Shown: in pieces, positions 35,818 through 41,242 of the stretch | How positions within the stretch are numbered: the first letter of the stretch is position 1 | Layout of the letters: each line of letters begins with the position of its first letter | Assembly (NCBI GenBank): GCA_002315015.1 | Contig: DCEX01000031.1 | Location: 1 to 41,242 of the forward strand | DNA length: 41,242 bases | Direction: 5' to 3' | DNA from: Faecalibacterium sp. UBA1819 | GTDB lineage: Bacteria > Bacillota > Clostridia > Oscillospirales > Ruminococcaceae | Program-made: the position numbers and the translations under genes | Notes under the pieces: generated by a model | Told to the model about the DNA's origin: nothing | Databases searched by the model: none | What the model saw: only the letters and a program-made list of their open reading frames with translations

Positions 35818-38800
35818 TTAGTCGGTGTCCTTCCTTTGCCTTTGTGCGTTCGCCTTGATAATAAGCGATTCTATTTCTGAGTATCTACGGCGGGCAAGAT
35901 ACCCCTTGTCACTCAAAAACTGAAGCACGGGGGCTTTTTTCATCTCTATTTGATTGTTTGCCAATAAGTCAACGATTAAGTTATCGAAGCTGTCAATACC
36001 TGCAGAACGCTTGACGATTGCGCCAGCACATTCGGTCCCATTAAAGCTGCTGTGCAGAAGCATATATTTTTGACTGTAGCTCGCCACATAATGCTCCAAC
36101 AAAAAGATGTTCCAAGGGAATCCTACATAGGGAAATGCGCCGAAGTTTGTCGCTTCCAGCAGAGGAATATACTTTCCCATGCAGATACGATCCAAAGCCT
36201 CATCCATTGCTTCAACGGGAAAATAAGCGGCAGTTTTTGCTACAAACTGATCTCGGCTGATTCGCAGGCTATTTTCGTAAATCGCCTCAAAATATATGGG
36301 AGTTGCGAGGTTGTTTGCCAAACTCTGAAGCTCAGACAGCGTGAAAGTATCATGACTTCTCGCATATTTTGCAAACACATCTGCCATCGAAAGTTCCTGC
36401 CCCGAGCGGCTGATAATATTTCCCTTGAAGGAAAATTTATCGCCTAATTTTGCCTTTAGCGCATCCCGGAATCCATACATAGAGAGGGCGTGATTCTCAT
36501 CTATGATATAGGGATATTTCGCACGGATTGCATCATAGAGCTCATTGCCGCCAATAAAATCTTTCTCGTCAATGGTTCTCTGGATAATTTCGGCAATTCC
36601 GTCCAGTTCTTCATCGGACAAATGGACGATACTTTCGTGAAAGTATTCGCTGCGGCCGTTGTTGACGAATTCAACATTGCTGGCAAGAATAAACTTTATC
36701 TTACTTTGCGGGAGATGCGGCAGAGCAGCAAAAATCTCATCATAAGTCGCCGGCCTGCCATAGTCTTGCAAGCAAGAACGAACTTCAGATAGCGGGTCCA
36801 TGCTAACATCTGGCGTCTTCGATATAAAACTTCTGTTGATGAAGAATCTGCCGTCTCCTATAAAAGTCAGGTACGACTTCAGCATATCAGCATCGTGGAT
36901 ATGGTAGTCCAAGAACGCATCGGAAAATTCGGCAAAAATCGCTTGATAGTAGATAGCGGATTTACCGTCCGCAAAGGCGGACTCGATGTAATTTAGCAAT
37001 TCGTCCTTTAGTTCTTTACTCAACATGACATCCGGGAGAAATGCTTTTCCCTCGTAAATAATGCAGAGTTGCTTGATTTTTTTGCTAATGTCATCATTAG
37101 GATCAGTTAGCTCTCTATCATGGGTTGCCGTGTAATACCTCTTGAATTTGCGTATCTCAAGAGGCGAATCCATGCGAAATCCCTTCTTGAAGTATTGCCC
37201 AAGAACCTCCTCATAGCCTTCATCCCTGTAGGTTTCTGCCGGTTCCGAATCGTCCTTTGCAGGTGCACTCCAAGTCAGGTCTGAGCCAATAAATCCCAGA
37301 AATTTCTGTATGGCTGCACGGAGACGGTTGTGCTGCCTTGCATTGTAGGAAAGAAAATCCGCATTGCTTAAGAGCAACTGAATGGTCTCCTGTACCGTTT
37401 GTTTGTCCGTTGTGTAAAGCTGCCAGGAGGCCAGTTGGTGTTCTTGGGCAAATGCCTCACAATTGTTTATCGCAGAAGTATAGCTCCGGCAGGTGGCATC
37501 AGCCATGTTCAGTGTTTCAGATAGATATCGAGAGAAGCTTCTGCTATTTATCTCACAAATCGCATCGTTTTCAAACGACTTTCTTTGATGGACTTGTTCA
37601 AAAGTTTCCTTCTCTTTTTTTCTATATGTGATAACGATATTTTCGTAGTCCACACTACACAAGTCCAAGACATAGCGAATTTTTGCTGCAATATCGTTTG
37701 CACTCAAATTGGTTTCCAGCATATATGCGGTTCCTGGTATAGGTTTAGGAGCAATCATAAAACTGTAATTATCATCACTCGCAAGTTCGATTCGGCCAGA
37801 TTTTTGCACAAAAGACATTCCAGGCTTGAATGTGTGCGGATAATCTTCCATCACAGAAGCCATCACAGCAACATAGAGAGCTGTCCACGAATCGCCACAC
37901 GCTTTTCTCTCACCAAAGTAACTGAACCGCTCTGGCTTAGTGTACGCCAAGTCAAAGTCCGCATGAAAATCAAGTTCAAAAGTTGTGTCCTGACTATGAG
38001 AACTCTCCGTATTGGAGATATCTGATTCGATTGCAGGAGTGTTTTCTGAAAAGATGTAGGAATCTCCAATATTTGATGCCCAGCTCACATTATCGAGAAT
38101 CTCCTCAACAATAGCGGGACGAGCAATATGGTTAATGGCCTCACATATCTCTCGAATTGTGACTCTTTGACTTTCGGGAGAGGCTTTCAGTGCATTATAG
38201 ATTTGATTATATATAGCAGGGTATTTTTGCAACAACCTTTCGTCTTGCTCGGTTTTTGTGTATGTAGCAATAGGAGATTCTGCCTCGGTCATCTCTACAT
38301 CGGGCGGGCTTTGATTCAACATTTCATGATCGATGGTGCTACGATCTTCTGCGATCTTTCCATCAGTAATGCGAGCGTAAAAACCTTCTTTTGTGTAGTT
38401 ATAGTAATGCCGTCCCGCATCAACAATCTTATTTATTTGCCGTTTACGGGTTATCCTGAAAATCTTGTTCTGTTCAATGGTGCGTTGCACTTTTTTAATG
38501 GTTTCAAAATCGGTTGTCTCGAACAGTGGATTCTGTAGGACTTTTATTTTCAGACAAAAAGTTTCTATTTCAGAATAACATCTATAAAGCTCCGAAAGCT
38601 GTGAAGGAGACACTCGTTCAGCAAGATACCGCATAAAGTCGCCTTCAACGGTTTTTCTATTGCTTATCATTGCCCTTGCCTCCTTCAGTAATTTTGGGTA
38701 CTCATCATACGATTCATGATACAAATCTGCAACAAGTTTGGTGGCTGGTTTGAAAACTGTGTGACCGAGATACGCTGACTCCATGCTTTTCATTTGAAAT

Positions 38801-38988
38801 GAAATACCATTTGTATTGCGATACACTTCATCAACTTCCATACCTCGATGAAGTGCCATTGTCCTTAAGTCACGAGATACTGCCTTAATTGCGGCCGAAC
38901 GTATGAGTTCGCCTTTCATAGAGGCAAGAAGCCCTTCCAATAGGATGACTGCTTCATATTTATCCCAGGACGGTTGCCTCTCTACCAT
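35818..38988 (-). CDS. Unknown 1056-aa defence-island protein
   Basis: I do not recognise this protein as a whole. Residues 8-75 (WDKYEAVILLEG, VYRNTNGISFQMKSMES) resemble the N-terminal module of some HNH or modification-dependent restriction enzymes, where RNPNGV.MKL is typical. No HNH, PD-(D/E)XK, Walker or methylase motif is visible. Residues about 475-560 (FSRYLSETLNMADATCRSYTSAINN) look like the SAM-like core-binding domain of tyrosine recombinases, but no catalytic domain follows. From about 600 to 1045 there are several winged-helix-like stretches (ATYDEIFAALPHLPQSKIKFI; TLSELQSLANNL; KAPVLQFLSDKGYLARR). It precedes brxP by one base and follows the XRE gene by 47 bases, so it belongs to the operon. 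It may be a DNA sensor or specificity factor (inference). GGGAG lies about 10 bases before the ATG. Confidence 0.85.
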   Translation of the reverse strand: MVERQPSWDKYEAVILLEGLLASMKGELIRSAAIKAVSRDLRTMALHRGMEVDEVYRNTNGISFQMKSMESAYLGHTVFKPATKLVADLYHESYDEYPKLLKEARAMISNRKTVEGDFMRYLAERVSPSQLSELYRCYSEIETFCLKIKVLQNPLFETTDFETIKKVQRTIEQNKIFRITRKRQINKIVDAGRHYYNYTKEGFYARITDGKIAEDRSTIDHEMLNQSPPDVEMTEAESPIATYTKTEQDERLLQKYPAIYNQIYNALKASPESQRVTIREICEAINHIARPAIVEEILDNVSWASNIGDSYIFSENTPAIESDISNTESSHSQDTTFELDFHADFDLAYTKPERFSYFGERKACGDSWTALYVAVMASVMEDYPHTFKPGMSFVQKSGRIELASDDNYSFMIAPKPIPGTAYMLETNLSANDIAAKIRYVLDLCSVDYENIVITYRKKEKETFEQVHQRKSFENDAICEINSRSFSRYLSETLNMADATCRSYTSAINNCEAFAQEHQLASWQLYTTDKQTVQETIQLLLSNADFLSYNARQHNRLRAAIQKFLGFIGSDLTWSAPAKDDSEPAETYRDEGYEEVLGQYFKKGFRMDSPLEIRKFKRYYTATHDRELTDPNDDISKKIKQLCIIYEGKAFLPDVMLSKELKDELLNYIESAFADGKSAIYYQAIFAEFSDAFLDYHIHDADMLKSYLTFIGDGRFFINRSFISKTPDVSMDPLSEVRSCLQDYGRPATYDEIFAALPHLPQSKIKFILASNVEFVNNGRSEYFHESIVHLSDEELDGIAEIIQRTIDEKDFIGGNELYDAIRAKYPYIIDENHALSMYGFRDALKAKLGDKFSFKGNIISRSGQELSMADVFAKYARSHDTFTLSELQSLANNLATPIYFEAIYENSLRISRDQFVAKTAAYFPVEAMDEALDRICMGKYIPLLEATNFGAFPYVGFPWNIFLLEHYVASYSQKYMLLHSSFNGTECAGAIVKRSAGIDSFDNLIVDLLANNQIEMKKAPVLQFLSDKGYLARRRYSEIESLIIKANAQRQRKDTD

Positions 38989-39035
38989 ACATAACTACTC
39001 CCTTGAAGATGTTCGGATTTCTTAATTGCATTGCT

Positions 39036-39245
39036 TTATTTTGGCTCTTTTACATATTCCATAATATCGCCAAAATCACAATCGAGGGTCTCACATATAC
39101 GACCTAAAATAGCGAGATTTACCGCTTCATCTCGTCTTAACTTTGTCATCGTATTCGGCGCAATATCTGCGGCCTTTCTCAAATCCGCTTTGCTCATTTT
39201 CTTGTCTACAAGCAACTTCCACATACGGTTATAAGATAGAGCCAT
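39036..39245 (-). CDS. XRE-family regulator of the BREX-like operon
   Basis: A 69-aa Cro/C1-type protein (MALSYNRMWKLLVDKKMSKADL, then IAPNTMTKLRRDEAVNLAILGRICETL) that is almost only helix-turn-helix. It is the first gene of the island operon and lies directly behind its promoter, so autorepression and control of the defence genes are likely. The start at 39245 has AAGGAGAG upstream; the frame extends to 39290 without a site. Similar short regulators control restriction-modification and BREX clusters. Confidence 0.85.
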   Translation of the reverse strand: MALSYNRMWKLLVDKKMSKADLRKAADIAPNTMTKLRRDEAVNLAILGRICETLDCDFGDIMEYVKEPK

Positions 39246-39325
39246 GCATTCTCTCCTTCTTTCAAGCAGCAAATGTATTTTGTAAGGCAATTCTCAAAAA
39301 TGCACAATACGACATTTTAGTTTAT

Positions 39326-39355
39326 ATTTTAGCACTAATGTCTGGCTCTTTTCAA
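39326..39355 (-). promoter_or_regulatory. Predicted promoter of the BREX-like operon
   Basis: On the minus strand, TTGAAA (39350-39355), 18 bases, then TAAAAT (39326-39331) lie about 80 bases before the XRE start. This would drive the eight-gene operon of about 15 kb. A 7-bp inverted repeat (39361-39367 with 39374-39380) just upstream could bind the regulator. Confidence 0.5.
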
Positions 39356-39446
39356 GAAAATCTCGCAATTTTATGCGAGACTTGTGCGGATATTTGAGAT
39401 AAGTCGTAAATTTGTTGAGGTATTTCCCATATTGAAGCACTCCACA

Positions 39447-39476
39447 ATACTCTTGCAGCTATTTCTTTTCTTTGTT
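39447..39476. repeat. Imperfect direct repeat, right copy
   Basis: Bases 39447-39467 match 23157-23177 with one C/T difference. A 4-base insertion then precedes the shared CTTTGTT and GCGGC. The spacing between copies is 16.3 kb and contains the whole BREX-like operon. Confidence 0.55.
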
Positions 39477-39515
39477 TATGCGGCTCAGTTTTTGCGTCAG
39501 TCCATGTGTCTGTTT

Positions 39516-39562
39516 CTGCAGTGCAGTTGCTTCTGGTATCTCCGGAAGCAACTGCACTGCAG
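39516..39562. repeat. Perfect 18-bp inverted repeat (long hairpin)
   Basis: Arms 39516-39533 and 39545-39562 are perfectly complementary. With a G-T pair and two more pairs the stem reaches 21 bp around a 5-nt loop (TATCT). The arms contain nested CTGCAGTGCAG. No T run follows on either strand, so it is not a standard terminator. It lies about 100 bases past the DUF6809-like gene. Confidence 0.7.
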
Positions 39563-39659
39563 GTGTTGGACAGTTTTCTTACCCGTGGTGTTTTGCGGTG
39601 ACACAGCGGCCCACAGGGCGAGACTGGCGGTAATTGCTGCGGCTATGTCAATTTGTTCT

Positions 39660-39977
39660 TCATTCCGATTCCTCATCAGATACGAAACGAGCACCCACTC
39701 TCCTGGTTCGACAGGAGAATGAGCGCTCGTTTTCGTCGTTGTGTAATTCCGCCGAAAGTCTCCAAGCCAGCTCAAAGCCGGCGATAAAGCTGTCGAGGGA
39801 GGTCTGTTCTCTGATAGAGTCCTGGGCATCGATGATCCGCAGCACCAGTCTTCGCTCCGACTTTTCCAGAGCTGCAATTAACGCCTTGTGGCACTTCTCC
39901 ACTTCGTTCGCCTGTTCATCAAGCTCCGGGCGGACATAAAAGCAATCATACAGCTCTTTGAGCAGTTTGTTTTCCAT
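39660..39977 (-). CDS. DUF6809-like small protein
   Basis: A 105-aa helical protein (NKLLKELYDCFYVRPELDEQ, a central helix, then SLDSFIAGFELAWRLSAELH) of the pattern seen in small proteins of clostridial mobile elements annotated DUF6809. That name is from memory and not verified. The last 25 residues (SFSCRTRRVGARFVSDEESE) do not fit and may result from recombination at the 3' end. I prefer the ATG at 39977, 9 bases after AAGGAG; two ATGs just upstream are too close to the site. Function unknown. It precedes the hairpin region and follows the second recombinase by 54 bases. Confidence 0.55.
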   Translation of the reverse strand: MENKLLKELYDCFYVRPELDEQANEVEKCHKALIAALEKSERRLVLRIIDAQDSIREQTSLDSFIAGFELAWRLSAELHNDENERSFSCRTRRVGARFVSDEESE

Positions 39978-40031
39978 TGTCATCATCTCCTTGCGACCCA
40001 AACATATACCACACCTTCCGCACAATGGCTA

Positions 40032-41000
40032 TCAGAATTTCAGAAGATTGTCCAGAACGTCTGCCGCTTGCCACAGTTCCTCCTGGGATACTTCTCTGGA
40101 GGTGTCTTCGCTTTTGGTGGCGTGGCTGGCCAGGTAGGGGGAGTAGTTCTGTCGCGTCATTGAAGTTCGAAAATGCCCCAGCATCTGAGAAACCTCTTTC
40201 GTGTCCATTCCGTTTTGCAGAGACAGGACGGCGCAAGTGTGCCGGAGATCGGCGAACCGAATATGATCCAGCCCGGCCTCTTTGATGATCTTATTGTGCA
40301 TCCGGCGCACCATCTGGGGTGAGTAGGGCTTTTGCGTAGCTGGGTGCATGAACATGAGCGGGCTGCTGGGGTGCCTGGCGTGTTCTATGTTTAGGAGCTC
40401 AACCGCTTCTGTGGTCAGGCTGATGGTTCTGGTGCCGCCTTTGTACTCCACCAACTCTCGCCGTTCCACCGAGCGGTTCTCCGAGATGGTCAGCGTCCGT
40501 TCCGCCACGTCCAGGTCATTCCACTTCAGCGCGATCAGCTCTCTTTGCCGAAGTCCCGCTGTCAGCGCCAGCAGGAACATGGGGAGGTGGCCCAGCCGCT
40601 CCGCTGCGTCCAGATAGTCCTCTACTTCTGCTGGCGTCAGCACATTGGCGCTGACCTTCTTGGGCTTTGGATAATGAAACGCACGGGCGGGGTTTTCCTC
40701 TATCAGTCCGTCCCGGATCGCTTGGTCCAGGCATTGTTGGAGCAGTCGGTGGATGTGCCGCATGGTGTATTCGCCCAGTCCTGGGTATTCAGGGCTTTCC
40801 GGGCGGTGGCCGCCAAAGCGTTTTCTCTCTTCCAGAAAATCTCCGACCTGTTTCGCAGTCAATTCCTCCAGCGGTATATTCCCCAAGCCAGGGAGGATAT
40901 GGTTTTTGAAGAGATAACCGTGGGCTGCATAGGTGGTTGGCCTGCTTTGGTTCTTGTCATAGGTCTCCTGCCAGTGGAGGATATACTCTCTCAACGTCAT
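40032..41000 (-). CDS. Second tyrosine recombinase
   Basis: A 322-aa phage-integrase-family protein. The core-binding domain occupies about residues 1-110 without an arm-binding extension. The catalytic domain has Arg in TAGLRQRELIALKW, a GGTRTISL hairpin, FADLRHTCAV, LGHFRTS and Tyr in TRQNYSPYL. The first His of the usual HxLRH box is Ala, unlike integrase 1, which may lower activity. The ATG at 41000 follows GGAGGTGGGGGT and overlaps the upstream gene's stop as ATGA. It belongs to a different branch from the integrase at 16.5 kb, so two elements or a composite are likely. Confidence 0.88.
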   Translation of the reverse strand: MTLREYILHWQETYDKNQSRPTTYAAHGYLFKNHILPGLGNIPLEELTAKQVGDFLEERKRFGGHRPESPEYPGLGEYTMRHIHRLLQQCLDQAIRDGLIEENPARAFHYPKPKKVSANVLTPAEVEDYLDAAERLGHLPMFLLALTAGLRQRELIALKWNDLDVAERTLTISENRSVERRELVEYKGGTRTISLTTEAVELLNIEHARHPSSPLMFMHPATQKPYSPQMVRRMHNKIIKEAGLDHIRFADLRHTCAVLSLQNGMDTKEVSQMLGHFRTSMTRQNYSPYLASHATKSEDTSREVSQEELWQAADVLDNLLKF

Positions 41001-41242
41001 ACCCCCACCTCCATGCATTGGCGCTGCAGGTTCCGGAAGGCCACCCACGGCAGGCCGGCCTGTTTCAGTATCCGCTTGTGCAGGTAGTAGAGCTCGTGGA
41101 GCTGATACGGCGCTCCGGTCTTGGGGTTTAGAAACACATAGCAGTCGGTTTCCGGTATCTGTTCCAGAAGATGTTCCGCCTTACGGTTGAGGGCCAGCAG
41201 TCGATGTCCCTTGAGGATATACCGGCAGCGGATATGAAAATC
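40997..41242 (-). CDS. 3' end of a recombinase-like gene (partial)
   Basis: An open minus-strand frame enters from beyond the window and stops at 40997 (81 codons here). YVFLNPKTGAPYQLHELYYLHKRIL and KQAGLPWVAFRN resemble the middle of a tyrosine-recombinase catalytic domain, but the protein ends right after, at RNLQRQCMEVGV, with no LRH, GH or Tyr boxes. It is therefore probably a recombinase-like accessory protein or a truncated copy. Coupling by ATGA to the downstream recombinase suggests the pair is an operon and that the missing catalytic end is normal. The 5' part is outside the window. Confidence 0.65.
   Translation of the reverse strand, partial: DFHIRCRYILKGHRLLALNRKAEHLLEQIPETDCYVFLNPKTGAPYQLHELYYLHKRILKQAGLPWVAFRNLQRQCMEVGV

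Larger units (their letters stand above)
39246..39659. other. Gap upstream of the defence operon
   Basis: A 414-bp region without a gene. It holds, from low to high coordinates, the operon promoter, an inverted repeat at 39361-39380, the right copy of the direct repeat at 39447, and a long hairpin at 39516-39562. Short frames here are not convincing. Confidence 0.55.

Noticed and set aside
35818..38988. 1056-aa protein as a tyrosine recombinase
   Set aside because: Only the SAM-like N-terminal pattern is present. No R...HxxR...Y catalytic domain follows.
24119..39245. Canonical Dnd or Ssp phosphorothioation cluster, or type 1 BREX
   Set aside because: DndB/DndD/DndE, SspB/SspD and PglX-type genes are absent, while PglZ, BrxC and BrxL are present, so the type 4 BREX assignment fits better.
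1..41242. CRISPR array
   Set aside because: No regularly spaced repeat of 20-40 bases was seen, and no cas genes are encoded.

Overview
The window looks like a chromosomal segment of a gut-type Firmicute. An Oscillospirales or other clostridial genome is my inference, from the bifunctional AdhE under a Rex-type operator, the class B sortase, the prmA-rsmE pair, the thyA-folA pair and a clostridial-style mobilizable element. No 16S rRNA gene is present, so the assignment stays loose.

Positions 1-15605 are ordinary chromosome. On the minus strand: a class B sortase, the sbcD-sbcC nuclease operon and adhE, whose promoter overlaps an 18-bp Rex-like operator. On the plus strand: prmA, rsmE, a VanY-like lipoprotein carboxypeptidase and an M29 aminopeptidase. 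Then follow two small uncharacterised genes, the minus-strand thyA-folA pair and a tRNA-Pro(TGG) with a clear promoter and terminator.

From just past the tRNA to the window end is accessory DNA. After a small XRE/zinc-ribbon regulator comes a GC-rich integrative mobilizable element (about 16.5-23.2 kb): tyrosine integrase, excisionase, MobP3-type relaxase with Sel1 repeats, MobC-like relaxosome protein, a RepA-like winged-helix protein and cargo. Much of it is decaying. The relaxase has a 2-nt deletion and an amber codon, the RepA-like gene has a TGA at codon 6, the next gene has a 1-nt deletion in an A run, and an ATPase gene has lost its 5' half. A rhodanese lipoprotein and an SGNH-hydrolase pseudogene follow.

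The main find is a visibly AT-richer defence island at 24119-39245, eight genes on the minus strand with gaps of a few bases. In transcription order: XRE regulator, a 1056-aa protein of unknown function, a BrxP-like PAPS reductase/ferredoxin protein, BrxC4-like ATPase, PglZ, short BrxL, a 65-aa four-cysteine protein and a NifS/DndA-type cysteine desulfurase. The brxP-brxC-pglZ-brxL core is the gene set called type 4 BREX. It has no PglX methyltransferase. The SGGKDS PP-loop enzyme plus a desulfurase suggests that host DNA may be marked with sulfur (phosphorothioate) rather than methyl groups. The 1056-aa protein and the four-cysteine protein are the least explained parts. A 21-bp imperfect direct repeat (20 of 21 identical) flanks the island and neighbouring genes at 23157 and 39447.

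The right edge holds a DUF6809-like small protein, a second tyrosine recombinase and the 3' end of another recombinase-like gene overlapping it by ATGA. This suggests a second integrated element, or the far arm of a composite one.
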